DNA from: Methylocystis sp.
Lineage (GTDB): Bacteria; Pseudomonadota; Alphaproteobacteria; Rhizobiales; Beijerinckiaceae
Length of the DNA stretch: 39,377 bases
Assembly (NCBI RefSeq): GCF_021731785.1
Contig: NZ_JAKFWS010000019.1
Coordinates: forward strand, 1-39,377
Direction of reading: 5' to 3'
Both the position numbers and the translations under genes were made by a program. Position 1 is the first letter of the stretch; each line of letters begins with the position of its first letter. The notes under the pieces are model-generated. The model did no database searches. It saw only the letters and a program-made list of their open reading frames with translations, and was not told where the DNA came from. Positions 7,838 to 17,629 of this stretch are shown here, one piece after another.

Positions 7838-8596
7838 TTACGCCGCCTCGGCTTGGTAGCGCGCGTAGCCCGTTTCCTCGAGCTCCAAGGCAAGCTCCTT
7901 CCCGCCCGTCCGCACGATGCGGCCAGCCGACTGCACATGGACGACGTCGGGCGTGATGTAATCGAGCAGGCGCTGATAATGGGTGATCACAACGATGCCC
8001 CTGTCCTTCGAGCGTAATTGATTGACGCCGTTGGAGACGACTTTCAGCGCGTCGATGTCGAGCCCCGAGTCAGTTTCGTCCAGGATGCACAGCTTGGGTT
8101 CGAGCAGCATCATCTGCAGCGTCTCGGCGCGCTTCTTCTCACCGCCGGAGAAGCCGACGTTCACTGGACGCCGCAGCATCTCCATATCCATGTCGAGGAT
8201 CTTGGCGAGCTCCTTGACGCGCTTGATCAGGTCGGGCGAAGACATTTCCTCCTCACCGCGCTTCTTGCGCTGCGCGTTGAGCGCGGCGCGCAAAAAAGTC
8301 ATCGTCGCGACGCCCGGCACCTCCAGCGGATATTGAAAGGCGAGGAACAGCCCCGCCGCGGCGCGTTCGTCGACGCTCATCTGCGAGAGATCGGCGCCGG
8401 CGAGCAGCGCCTGCCCCTCGGTGATCGTATAGCCCGGGCGGCCCGACAGCACATAAGACAGCGTCGATTTGCCCGAGCCGTTCGGCCCCATGATCGCATG
8501 CACCTCGCCCGCATTCACGGTGAGATCATAGCCGTTCAGGATCTGCTTGCCGGCGATCTCGGCCTTAAGGTCACGAATTTCCAGTAGCGCGGTCAT
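7838..8596 (-). CDS. sufC: SufC, ABC ATPase of the SUF complex
   Basis: This 252-residue ATPase drives conformational change in the SufBCD scaffold. Walker A GPNGSGKS is at residues 37-44, the signature is FSGGEKKRAE, and Walker B is CILDETDSGLDID, in which the Suf-type E-T-D replaces the usual E-P-T. A GGGAG ribosome site precedes the ATG. It is flanked by sufB (26-base gap) and sufD (3-base gap). Length and motifs are normal. Confidence 0.97.
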   Translation of the reverse strand: MTALLEIRDLKAEIAGKQILNGYDLTVNAGEVHAIMGPNGSGKSTLSYVLSGRPGYTITEGQALLAGADLSQMSVDERAAAGLFLAFQYPLEVPGVATMTFLRAALNAQRKKRGEEEMSSPDLIKRVKELAKILDMDMEMLRRPVNVGFSGGEKKRAETLQMMLLEPKLCILDETDSGLDIDALKVVSNGVNQLRSKDRGIVVITHYQRLLDYITPDVVHVQSAGRIVRTGGKELALELEETGYARYQAEAA

Positions 8597-8622
8597 TCCA
8601 CAACTCCCAATCTGTTGAGGCG

Positions 8623-10110
8623 TCAGCCGACGCTGCCTTCGAGACTGACCGAGATCAGCTTTTGCGCTTCGACCGCGAATTCCATCGGCAGTTGCTGCAA
8701 CACGTCGCGCACGAAACCATTGACCACCAGCGCGGTTGCATCTTCCTGCGACAGTCCACGCTGCATGCAGTAGAACAAGACGTCCTCCGAGATTTTCGAG
8801 GTCGTCGCCTCATGCTCGAACACGCAGGACGGATTCTTCGCTTCGATGTAGGGGATCGTATGCGCGCTGCAGGCGTCGCCGATGAGCAGCGAGTCGCAAT
8901 TAGTGAAATTGCGGGCGCCTTCCGCCTTGCGATGCGCCGAGACGAGGCCGCGATAGGCGTTTGACGAACGGCCGGCCGAAATGCCCTTCGAAATGATGCG
9001 GCTCGTGGTGCCTTTGCCGAGATGGATCATCTTGGTTCCTGAGTCGACCTGCTGGCGACCGTTGGAAATCGCGATGGAGTAGAATTCGCCGCGCGAATTA
9101 TCGCCGCGCAGCACGCAGCTCGGGTATTTCCAGGTGATCGCCGAGCCCGTCTCGACCTGCGTCCAACTGATCTTCGAATTGGCGCCGCGGCAATCGCCGC
9201 GCTTCGTCACGAAATTATAGATTCCGCCCTTGCCGTTCTCGTCGCCCGGATACCAATTCTGCACGGTCGAATATTTGATCTCGGCGTCGTCGAGCGTCAC
9301 GAGCTCGACCACCGCCGCGTGCAATTGGTTCTCGTCGCGCTTGGGCGCGGTGCAGCCCTCGAGATAGCTGACGTAGGACCCGCGATCGGCGATGATAAGC
9401 GTCCGCTCGAACTGTCCGGTGTTCTTTTCGTTGATCCGGAAATAGGTCGACAATTCCATCGGGCAGCGCACGCCGGGCGGGATATAGACGAAAGAGCCGT
9501 CCGAAAACACCGCGCTGTTCAGCGTCGCGAAATAATTATCGGAAGTCGGCACCACGGTGCCGAGATATTTGCGCACCAGTTCGGGATGTTCGCGCAGCGC
9601 CTCCGAGATCGGGCAGAAGATCACCCCGGCCTTTTTCAACTCCTCCTTGAACGTCGTTGCGACGGAGACCGAGTCGAACACTGCGTCGACCGCGACGCGC
9701 GGGCGCTCTTCGCCCTCCGGGCGTTCGACGCCAGCGAGAATTTCGCGCTCATGCAGCGGAATGCCGAGTTTTTCGTAAGTACGCAGCAGCTCCGGATCAA
9801 CTTCGTCGAGCGATTTCGGACCGGCGGTCGATTTCGGCGCCGCGTAATAATAGAGATCCTGATAGTCGATCGCCGGGTAATCAACGCGCGCCCATTTCGG
9901 CTCGGTCATCGTCAGCCAGCGGCGATAGGCCTCGAGCCGCCAATCGAGCATCCATTCCGGCTCGCCCTTCTTTGCGGAAATGAAGCGGATCACCTCTTCG
10001 GAGAGACCCTTGGGCGCGAGATCCGATTCGATGTCGGTGACGAATCCGTATTTATATTGATCGGCGCCGACACGGCGAACTTGTTCAACTGTCTCTTGCA
10101 CCGCCGCCAT
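8623..10110 (-). CDS. sufB: SufB, Fe-S cluster scaffold
   Basis: This 495-residue SufB is the main scaffold on which clusters are built in SufBC2D. It has typical SufB blocks, including [17 protein letters not shown], the segment around [22 protein letters not shown], and the C-terminal [22 protein letters not shown] region with its conserved cysteine and histidine. A GGAGAG ribosome site is present, and the gap to the upstream LRV 2 gene is 12 bases, so it is co-transcribed with ferredoxin 2 and LRV 2. No IscR/SufR-type regulator gene is next to it. Instead, nifA and a NifA site lie upstream. Confidence 0.97.
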   Translation of the reverse strand: MAAVQETVEQVRRVGADQYKYGFVTDIESDLAPKGLSEEVIRFISAKKGEPEWMLDWRLEAYRRWLTMTEPKWARVDYPAIDYQDLYYYAAPKSTAGPKSLDEVDPELLRTYEKLGIPLHEREILAGVERPEGEERPRVAVDAVFDSVSVATTFKEELKKAGVIFCPISEALREHPELVRKYLGTVVPTSDNYFATLNSAVFSDGSFVYIPPGVRCPMELSTYFRINEKNTGQFERTLIIADRGSYVSYLEGCTAPKRDENQLHAAVVELVTLDDAEIKYSTVQNWYPGDENGKGGIYNFVTKRGDCRGANSKISWTQVETGSAITWKYPSCVLRGDNSRGEFYSIAISNGRQQVDSGTKMIHLGKGTTSRIISKGISAGRSSNAYRGLVSAHRKAEGARNFTNCDSLLIGDACSAHTIPYIEAKNPSCVFEHEATTSKISEDVLFYCMQRGLSQEDATALVVNGFVRDVLQQLPMEFAVEAQKLISVSLEGSVG

Positions 10111-10122
10111 TTCGCTCTCCGT

Positions 10123-10860
10123 TCACTGTTGCGCTTCGACAAGGCGCGCCCGGGCGAGGCGCCTCACTTCCGGATCAGGATCGTCGCGCAGACGCGCCAG
10201 CAATTCCGTTCCACATCGCTCCGCCACCAGGAAGCGGACTCGCAAATCTTCGTCGGCAACGAGTAGCCCCAACTGCGCTGGCTCCAACCGCTCTGCAATA
10301 ATCATGCGCACGCGCGGTTCAGGGTCGCGCGCCATTGCCGGAAGCCTGTCGAGGGCGATCCGTCTCGCCGCTTCGCATCGCACCTGCGGGTCCTCATCCG
10401 TCGTCGCGCCGGCGAGAATATCGGGCGGCGCGCGACGCGCTGCAATCAGGCGCACGCCGCTGTCTTCGTCGAAAAGCAGTTTCACGAGGCCCGCGCCCTC
10501 GACTCGCTGGGCCATGGCCATGCGCACCTTGCGGTCCCGGTCGTCGATTAACTTTTCAGCGAGACGCAACGGCAGACGTTGCGCCACCATGGCTCTGACG
10601 TCCGGCTCTTCGTCGTCGATCAGCGCGCGCAATTGAAACACGCTCGCATATTTCACCGCGCCGACGCGCAGTTCAAAATAAGGATGGTCGAGATATTTGG
10701 CAGATTCTTGCGGACTGGCGGCGAAGAACCGGTCGATGCGCCGGGCCCGGCGATCGCGCACGCAAATCTGCCCGAGATCGCAAAGACCTTTCTCGCGAAT
10801 CTCCACATGTGGACAATCGCGGCAGGACAGGAAATTTCCGAGCCAGTCGACCGCGTCCAT
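10123..10860 (-). CDS. LRV protein 2: [4Fe-4S]-domain leucine-rich-repeat-variant protein
   Basis: This 245-residue paralogue of LRV 1 has the same cysteine spacing, C-x2-C-x10-C-x5-C, near residues 11-31, followed by RDRRARRIDRFF. About eight repeats of roughly 24 residues follow, for example DDRDRKVRMAMAQRV and DEDLRVRFLVAERC. The ATG chosen gives MDAVDWLGNFLS; frames further upstream overlap ferredoxin 2. It sits between ferredoxin 2 and sufB in one tight unit. The Fe-S domain is inferred from similarity in layout to the Azotobacter LRV protein. Its position in a SUF operon makes Fe-S handling the most natural guess. Confidence 0.85.
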   Translation of the reverse strand: MDAVDWLGNFLSCRDCPHVEIREKGLCDLGQICVRDRRARRIDRFFAASPQESAKYLDHPYFELRVGAVKYASVFQLRALIDDEEPDVRAMVAQRLPLRLAEKLIDDRDRKVRMAMAQRVEGAGLVKLLFDEDSGVRLIAARRAPPDILAGATTDEDPQVRCEAARRIALDRLPAMARDPEPRVRMIIAERLEPAQLGLLVADEDLRVRFLVAERCGTELLARLRDDPDPEVRRLARARLVEAQQ

Positions 10861-10895
10861 GCGATGGGTCGCCCCGCTAGGCCGCACTTCTGAGG

Positions 10896-11090
10896 CTATG
10901 CCGGCACGCAAGTGTTTTCGACGGGACAGACGACCGCACATTGCGGCGTGTCGAAGTGCCCCTCGCACTCGGTGCATTTCTTCGGGTCGATGATGTACAT
11001 GTCGTTCTTGAGGCGGATCGCCGCATTCGGACATTCGAATTCGCAAGCGCCGCACACTGTGCATTGTGAGGCGATGATTTTGTACGCCAT
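10896..11090 (-). CDS. FdxN-type 2[4Fe-4S] ferredoxin 2
   Basis: This 64-residue paralogue of ferredoxin 1 shares KIIASQCT near the N-terminus, C-x2-C-x2-C-x3-C, and the block IDPKKCTEC with C-x2-C-x8-C-x3-C. It likely carries two low-potential [4Fe-4S] clusters. The ATG is preceded by GAGGAA. It is the first gene of the unit that continues with LRV 2 and sufBCDS, and a sigma-54-like promoter and a NifA site lie upstream. It could reduce SUF, LRV or nitrogenase components; which of these is unknown. Confidence 0.92.
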   Translation of the reverse strand: MAYKIIASQCTVCGACEFECPNAAIRLKNDMYIIDPKKCTECEGHFDTPQCAVVCPVENTCVPA

Positions 11091-11133
11091 GTCGCGATTC
11101 CTCATGGATTCACTGCAAGCTTGTCCCCTCCCT

Positions 11134-11148
11134 TCAAATCGCATGCCA
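11134..11148 (-). promoter_or_regulatory. Sigma-54 promoter candidate of ferredoxin 2-LRV 2-suf
   Basis: The minus strand reads TGGCATG-CGAT-TTGA. The -24 block equals those of nifH and nifB, but the -12 block ends GA instead of GC. A weaker alternative, with GG-N10-GC spacing and an intact TTGC but a poor -24 block, lies at 11115-11129. Either one would place the suf unit under RpoN control. Confidence 0.55.
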
Positions 11149-11308
11149 GTCGTCAAACGGCCTGTCCAACTCAAGCGGCGGCTCGTAGAGTTGAACGCCG
11201 ATAATCGCATGTGGGCCTGCAGGCGGGCGGCTCAAAGCCGATCTTTGCCTGCTCGACCCCTTTCTGGCGGGACGCTCGAGCCCGCGCAGCCGCATGAATT
11301 TGAACAAA

Positions 11309-11324
11309 TGTCCTAAATACGACA
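11309..11324. promoter_or_regulatory. NifA site upstream of the ferredoxin 2-suf unit
   Basis: TGT-CCTAAATACG-ACA is a perfect NifA site in the gap between nifA and ferredoxin 2, about 160 bases upstream of the candidate -24 element. It points to NifA control of the suf genes. Confidence 0.7.
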
Positions 11325-11338
11325 ATCGCCGGATGCGC

Positions 11339-13120
11339 TCAGATGCGCTTTATCTCGATGTTGTATTTCTTCAGCGCATAATTGACCTGACGCAGCGATA
11401 GGCCGAGAAGGCGCGCTGCTTTCGCCTGCACCCAGGCGGCTTTCTCCATGCCTTCGATGAGACTTTCCCGATCGATCATCTTGCGGGACGAGGCTATGCC
11501 GCGGCCTTCCTCCTCACCGGCGGCGTCGAGCGGCGGGCGAGGCTCCTCGGGGAAGGTCGGAACCGGCGCCGCTTCGGCGCGGCGCGCCGGCGCGATATCC
11601 GCTGGCGGCGCGGCGCGCATGTTGGCGGATTCGGGATATGTTTGCGGAAAGGCGCCGCTGGCGCTTCCGGTCCACAGCAAGGCCGACAGGCATTTGCCCG
11701 AGGCGCAGGCGAAATCGTGATCGACGATGGTTTCGGCGGGCGCCAAGGTCGCCGTGCGGCGCACGCAATTTTCCAATTCACGAACGTTCCCAGGGAAGTA
11801 GCAGCGTTGCAGCGTCTCGATGGCGCTCGCCGAGAGCTGGTGCTTTTGATCGTTTTCGCTGTTGAAACGCTCGATGAAATTACGCGCCAGCAGCGACACG
11901 TCGCCAGGCCGCTCGCGCAGCGGCGGCAGGAACACTGGCACGACGCTGATGCGGTAATAGAGGTCGGCGCGGAACTCGCCTTTGTCGACGGCCGCTTCGA
12001 GGTTTTTGTTGGTCGCGAAAACGAATCGGATGTTGACCTTCAAGGTCTTGGAGCCGCCAACCCGCTCGAATTCGCCTTCCTGCAGCACGCGCAGCAGCTT
12101 CGCCTGGAAGGAGGGAGATATTTCGCCGATTTCGTCGAGCAACAACGTGCCGCCATTGGCGAGTTCGAAGCGTCCAGCACGCTGTGCGACGGCGCCGGTG
12201 AAGGCGCCGCGCTCATGACCGAACAGTTCCGATTCGAGCACGCTTTCCGGCAGCGCGGCGCAGTTCACCTTGACGAAGGGCTTGGCGCTGCGGCGCGACA
12301 GGTCGTGCACCGCGCGCGCGAAAAGCTCCTTGCCAGTGCCGCTTTCGCCCCGTAGCAGCACGGTCGAATTCGACTTGGCGACGACGGCGATGGTGTTGAG
12401 CACCTCCATGATCGCCGGGCTCTCGCCGACGATGCCGGCGACATCCGGCCGCTCGCCACGGATATCCTTCGGCATACATGAGACCAGCGCCTTTTCAAGC
12501 GTGCTGCATTCGTTCAGCAGGCGCTGCCGATCGGCCGAAAACATCCGGTGCAGCTTCACCGTCTGGCCGATCAAATTGGCGATCATCGTCAAGAGGCGTA
12601 GATCGGCGTCGAAAGTGTAGGCGATGAACTCATCCGCTGTGCGATAGATCGACAAAGTCCCGACGACGCGGCTGTCGCTCTTGATCGCAACGGCAAGGAA
12701 GGAGACTCTCGGCCCCACCGCCTGGGTGATCGTCTCAGCCGCTGTCGCGAACAAGCTATCGTTGGTGACGTCCTCGACGATGACCGGCATGGCGGTGGCG
12801 ACGAGCCGGTCAATCACCTTGGCCGGCAGAGTGTCGATCGGCTTGCTGTGATCGTGGCTGATCCAGCCCGAGGTCGCGACGATCTCCGGATTGCCGTGCT
12901 GATCGAGGATCGTGATCATCCCCAATTTCATGTCGAGAAATGAGCTGAGCACGCTGACGACATTGGCCAGCGTCTGCTCGAGGCGGGCCGGCGCAGTCAG
13001 AATTTTGGAGATTTCATAGACGCCGAGCAGCGCAGTGTCGGCGGACGGGGTTCTCGCCGGCGGCGACTTTACTGCCACGCCCTCGGTCGGCAACGAGCGT
13101 GAAGTCACTAAATGGTCCAT
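11339..13120 (-). CDS. nifA: NifA, sigma-54-dependent activator of nif genes
   Basis: This 593-residue enhancer-binding protein has an N-terminal GAF domain (about 40-185). The AAA+ domain that follows contains Walker A GESGTGKE (258-265), the sigma-54 contact loop GAFTGA (305-310) and Walker B LLLDE (326-330). The C-terminal Fis-type helix-turn-helix includes [20 protein letters not shown]. Cysteines at 440, 452, 472 and 477 give C-x11-C-x19-C-x4-C across the end of the AAA+ domain and the linker. This is the hallmark of the oxygen- and metal-sensitive NifA proteins of alphaproteobacteria. The linker between Cys477 and the helix-turn-helix is long and rich in Ala and Pro. NifA should act on the TGT-N10-ACA sites found in this window. 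Confidence 0.97.
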   Translation of the reverse strand: MDHLVTSRSLPTEGVAVKSPPARTPSADTALLGVYEISKILTAPARLEQTLANVVSVLSSFLDMKLGMITILDQHGNPEIVATSGWISHDHSKPIDTLPAKVIDRLVATAMPVIVEDVTNDSLFATAAETITQAVGPRVSFLAVAIKSDSRVVGTLSIYRTADEFIAYTFDADLRLLTMIANLIGQTVKLHRMFSADRQRLLNECSTLEKALVSCMPKDIRGERPDVAGIVGESPAIMEVLNTIAVVAKSNSTVLLRGESGTGKELFARAVHDLSRRSAKPFVKVNCAALPESVLESELFGHERGAFTGAVAQRAGRFELANGGTLLLDEIGEISPSFQAKLLRVLQEGEFERVGGSKTLKVNIRFVFATNKNLEAAVDKGEFRADLYYRISVVPVFLPPLRERPGDVSLLARNFIERFNSENDQKHQLSASAIETLQRCYFPGNVRELENCVRRTATLAPAETIVDHDFACASGKCLSALLWTGSASGAFPQTYPESANMRAAPPADIAPARRAEAAPVPTFPEEPRPPLDAAGEEEGRGIASSRKMIDRESLIEGMEKAAWVQAKAARLLGLSLRQVNYALKKYNIEIKRI

Positions 13121-13182
13121 GGCCGCCTTCCTTGCGAACGGCCGCCATCAGGCCCGAGCCCGGGCTCCGTTCGCACGTGCGA

Positions 13183-13196
13183 GATCAATTTTGATC
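13183..13196. promoter_or_regulatory. GATCAA-TT-TTGATC palindrome upstream of nifA
   Basis: This hyphenated 6-base inverted repeat lies about 65 bases before the nifA ATG. Its half-sites are oriented the opposite way to the FNR/FixK box (TTGAT-N4-ATCAA), so it is not a standard FixK site. The binding protein is unknown. Confidence 0.4.
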
Positions 13197-13247
13197 GTCT
13201 CACACGAGTGATATTTGGCCTTATGCAAAAACCACGCAAAACGGTAT

Positions 13248-13290
13248 CGTGTCGGACAAACGCAGTGCACAATGTTGGTTTTCCGACACG
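13248..13290. repeat. 9-base inverted repeat in the nifA upstream region
   Basis: CGTGTCGGA and its reverse complement TCCGACACG are separated by 25 bases. The right arm overlaps a TGT-N10-ACA motif. The spacing (about three turns between arm centres) suits a dimeric regulator rather than an RNA hairpin. Confidence 0.55.
13273..13288. promoter_or_regulatory. NifA-like site upstream of nifA
   Basis: TGT-TGGTTTTCCG-ACA fits the NifA consensus and lies about 155 bases before nifA. I found no convincing -24/-12 promoter between it and nifA, so autoactivation is uncertain and the match may be by chance or serve another regulator. Confidence 0.4.
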
Positions 13291-13368
13291 GGCTCCGGCA
13301 GAATGGCCGAAGGGTGACTTTTGCGCGATGCTTTGTTGGGATTTACGACATGATCGCGCCATGTGCAT

Positions 13369-13851
13369 CTATTGCACACTGCCCTGCGCCAATTCTTCGA
13401 TCACCTTCCAGCCGACGCTTCCCTGCGGATCGGCGCGGGAGAGGATGTCGAGATAATCCCTGGCGGTTTCGCGGCGGCCGCGCTTCAATTCGATAAAGCT
13501 CAGCGCCTTCAGCGTATAGAGCGCGAAGCGCGCCGGCCCGTCATGCGCTTCGGCCTGGGCCGGCCAGGCCGCGGGATCGCTCGGCCAACCCGCCTGTCGC
13601 GTGGCCTCCTTCATGCCTTCCGCGGCGACGTCGGCGGCGCAGTCGAGACTGCCCATGTAGGTGTGAATTTTGTATAGGCAGTAATAAGGCGCGAGTTCCT
13701 GCGGCGTCAGCGCCAGCGCTTGCTTGAAGAAGCTGTCAGCCTTTTCGGGGTCGGTCCGATAGGCGACGACGCCTTGCTGCAGGAGTTCGTTGGTCTTTGG
13801 ATCGAGTTCGCCGAAGTTCACGACATCGGCGTCGGCGGACGGAGAGTTCAT
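13369..13851 (-). CDS. TPR-like protein 2, upstream of nifA
   Basis: This 160-residue helical-repeat protein contains a TPR-like segment, AYRTDPEKADSFFKQALALTP, and a second one, LKRGRRETARDYLDILSRADP. It is paralogous to TPR 1: both have a Trp/Pro-rich middle, then a FxLYTLK-like helix and a final LxxxDP. The ATG chosen (MNSPSADADV) avoids overlap with the divergent small gene; the frame stays open further upstream but runs into that gene. It is on the same strand as nifA, with a 248-base gap. A sigma-54-like motif on this strand (about 13864-13878, TGGCTCA-GTGA-TTGC) lies too close to the ATG for a normal leader. Confidence 0.72.
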   Translation of the reverse strand: MNSPSADADVVNFGELDPKTNELLQQGVVAYRTDPEKADSFFKQALALTPQELAPYYCLYKIHTYMGSLDCAADVAAEGMKEATRQAGWPSDPAAWPAQAEAHDGPARFALYTLKALSFIELKRGRRETARDYLDILSRADPQGSVGWKVIEELAQGSVQ

Positions 13852-13865
13852 GGCCGGCTCGAAGC
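13851..13865 (+). promoter_or_regulatory. Weak sigma-54 promoter candidate for the small gene at 13897
   Basis: TGGCCGG-CTCG-AAGC has GG-N10-GC spacing but mismatches in both blocks. Position is favourable: transcription would start about 20 bases before the gene's ATG. A motif facing the other way, TGGCTCA-GTGA-TTGC, overlaps it. No perfect NifA site was found nearby. Confidence 0.3.
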
Positions 13866-13896
13866 AATCACTGAGCCACTTGCGCGGGGAGACAAC

Positions 13897-14208
13897 ATGG
13901 AAAGCGTAGCGGCGCCGACGTTCAAATATTTTTTGAGCTACAGCGGCGTCAAGCTGCCGCTCAACATGGTTTCGCCGATCGGGGCTGACGCTCTCGAAAA
14001 TCGCAACACTTATTTTCGCGCCAGCTTCGACGCCAGCGGTCGTATGATTACTTGCGAGAAGATCGTCTATGGCGAAGTCGAATTGCGCCACGCCTACCAC
14101 TACCGCCCTGACGGCCGCCTCGCCCGCGCGCACATCGACATGGCGGGCGAAGAGACGGAGATTTTGTTCGACGAGAACGGCGTCGGCGCGGCGCGCAGCC
14201 TTGATTGA
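13897..14208 (+). CDS. Small conserved protein near nifA (possibly DUF6156-like)
   Basis: This 103-residue soluble protein has a conserved-looking start, TFKYFLSYSGVKLPLNMV. The middle shows ENRNTYFRASFDASGRM, VYGEVELRHAYHYRPDGRL and an acidic end; the G-R-L/M turns suggest antiparallel beta strands. I recall similar short proteins in nif clusters, possibly DUF6156, but cannot verify this. GGGGAGAC precedes the ATG. It is divergent from TPR 2 with only 45 bases between them, and convergent with grxD. No catalytic motif is visible and its role is unknown. Confidence 0.7.
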   Translation: MESVAAPTFKYFLSYSGVKLPLNMVSPIGADALENRNTYFRASFDASGRMITCEKIVYGEVELRHAYHYRPDGRLARAHIDMAGEETEILFDENGVGAARSLD

Positions 14209-14297
14209 GATGCGCGCCTGTAGGCTTGAGGCCCGCTGCTTCGCCTGGACTGCGGGTAAGTTCGCAATCCACGGCGTCGCATCCGACGGCGCGTCCG

Positions 14298-14639
14298 TTA
14301 TGCCTTGACGCTCTGCTTGTGCGCAATGCCTTCCTTGTCGAAGAGCGCCGTCAACTCTCCCGATTCAAACATTTCGCGCGCGATGTCACAACCGCCGATG
14401 AATTCGCCCTTCACATAGAGCTGCGGAATGGTGGGCCAATTCGAGAAGGCCTTGATTCCCTCGCGGACATCGCCGTCGGCGAGGACGTTGACCGCCGTAT
14501 AGGGCGCGCCAATCTGATTCAAAATCTGCACGACCTGCATCGAGAAGCCGCATTGCGGCGCCTGCGGCACGCCCTTCATGAACAGCACGATGTCGGCGCC
14601 GTCGACGATGCCTCTAATCTTGGATGCGGTGTCGGTCAT
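14298..14639 (-). CDS. grxD: GrxD/Grx4-type monothiol glutaredoxin
   Basis: This 113-residue monothiol glutaredoxin has the CGFS active site at residues 30-33, followed by the family [19 protein letters not shown] block. CGFS glutaredoxins bind a [2Fe-2S] cluster with glutathione and pass it to targets, often with BolA proteins. The bolA gene lies directly upstream with a 3-base gap, so the pair is almost certainly one operon. Placement beside nif and suf genes fits cluster trafficking. Confidence 0.96.
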   Translation of the reverse strand: MTDTASKIRGIVDGADIVLFMKGVPQAPQCGFSMQVVQILNQIGAPYTAVNVLADGDVREGIKAFSNWPTIPQLYVKGEFIGGCDIAREMFESGELTALFDKEGIAHKQSVKA

Positions 14640-14642
14640 TTC

Positions 14643-14885
14643 TCACTCTCCTCGGGCCGGCGCTTGCGTCGTCAACGCCAGAGCATGCAGTTCGCCGCCA
14701 AGCCGTCCGCCGAAGGCGGCGTTGACCAGCTGATGCTGACGCACTCGGCTCAAACCTTGAAAGGCCGTCGACGTCACCGTCGCGGCCCAATGATCGTTGT
14801 CGTCGGCGAGCGCCGTCAGTTCGATCACGGCGTCGGGCAGCGCTGTCTTTATCAGACGTTGGATTTCCTCAGCGGGCATTGGCAT
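14643..14885 (-). CDS. bolA: BolA-family protein
   Basis: This 80-residue BolA-like protein has the conserved core SxxFxGLSRVRQHQLVNAAFGG and a C-terminal ELHALALTT segment; the histidine in the ELHAL segment is the usual cluster ligand shared with monothiol glutaredoxins. The ATG used gives MPMPAEEIQR with GGAA upstream; a second ATG two codons later is also possible. The long frame further upstream has no family similarity. It precedes grxD by 3 bases. Confidence 0.9.
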   Translation of the reverse strand: MPMPAEEIQRLIKTALPDAVIELTALADDNDHWAATVTSTAFQGLSRVRQHQLVNAAFGGRLGGELHALALTTQAPARGE

Positions 14886-14926
14886 GGCGTATTCCTGATC
14901 TTTCGAGCGCCTCTTGCCCTGCAAAA

Positions 14927-14941
14927 GCAATTTCGGCGCCT
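14927..14941 (-). promoter_or_regulatory. Weak sigma-54 promoter candidate of bolA-grxD
   Basis: The minus strand reads AGGCGCC-GAAA-TTGC, with correct GG-N10-GC spacing and an intact -12 block but a poor -24 block. It lies about 42 bases before the bolA ATG. Confidence 0.3.
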
Positions 14942-14975
14942 CATTCGGCGAAACCGCAGGTCGACGACGCCCAAA

Positions 14976-14990
14976 TGGCATGCAGTTTGC
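14976..14990 (+). promoter_or_regulatory. Sigma-54 (-24/-12) promoter of the unknown gene at 15077
   Basis: TGGCATG-CAGT-TTGC has the same -24 block as the nifH and nifB promoters, perfect GG-N10-GC spacing and an intact TTGC. It predicts a leader of about 75 bases. I found no perfect TGT-N10-ACA in the 200 bases upstream. Confidence 0.7.
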
Positions 14991-15076
14991 GTGCGCGCCG
15001 GGCACGCGGTAATCGTCGCCTGGACGTTTAGGCGCGAGATCGCGCAGACAGCCAACAAACGAAAAAAGGGACGGGA

Positions 15077-15379
15077 ATGATACGGGAATTCCGCTACAAG
15101 GGGGAAACATTCCGGGTGAACGCGCATGGCGCTCCCGGCCATGAAGAAGTGTTTATCATCCATTTGGTCAACGACGAGGAAATGGGTGAGATTTCGATCG
15201 ACCGCATGACCGAGGAAAATGACAGAGGCGCGCCGATCGACGCCATTTGCATCATGCTTTGCGACAAGCTGATCGTCGAACAGGACATCGCCTGCGCCGA
15301 CCCTGCCGGTGCTTTCGTCTGGGTGGAAGGCAAGCGCATCCGCGACGTGCTCCCGAGCAACGAAGCCGCCGCACATTGA
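15077..15379 (+). CDS. Conserved-looking 100-residue protein of unknown function, probably RpoN-dependent
   Basis: I do not recognise the family. The protein is acidic and soluble with no signal peptide. It starts with a beta-rich segment (MIREFRYKGETFRVNAHG) and has one pair of cysteines, in DAICIMLCDKL (C-x3-C), and another single cysteine in QDIACADP, which could bind a metal or cluster. AGGGACGGGA precedes the ATG. It is divergent from bolA-grxD and preceded by a strong -24/-12 promoter of the nif type, so it is probably expressed with the nitrogen-fixation genes. Confidence 0.75.
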   Translation: MIREFRYKGETFRVNAHGAPGHEEVFIIHLVNDEEMGEISIDRMTEENDRGAPIDAICIMLCDKLIVEQDIACADPAGAFVWVEGKRIRDVLPSNEAAAH

Positions 15380-15576
15380 CGGACGCGCGGTGCCAGTGAA
15401 CCCATCAAGGCGGGACCTAGCGCCGCGCGACTACTTCTCACCGGAAGCGCCTTTTCCGCCGCGCGCTTTGCGGCGCTCGCGAAGTCCATTGCGCTCCGCG
15501 GCTCGGCGTGATCCTCCAGTATCAATTGGCGCCTCGCGTCCGGCAGCTGGATGAAACGCGCACGGAGGGCCGCCCC

Positions 15577-17604
<2,028 letters not shown>

Positions 17605-17629
17605 CACACTTAACACGTAGCGCCGCCGC

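Noticed and set aside
13121-13368. Sigma-54 promoter for nifA
   Set aside because: GG-N10-GC matches in this gap lack both the TGGCA and TTGC blocks, so none was annotated.
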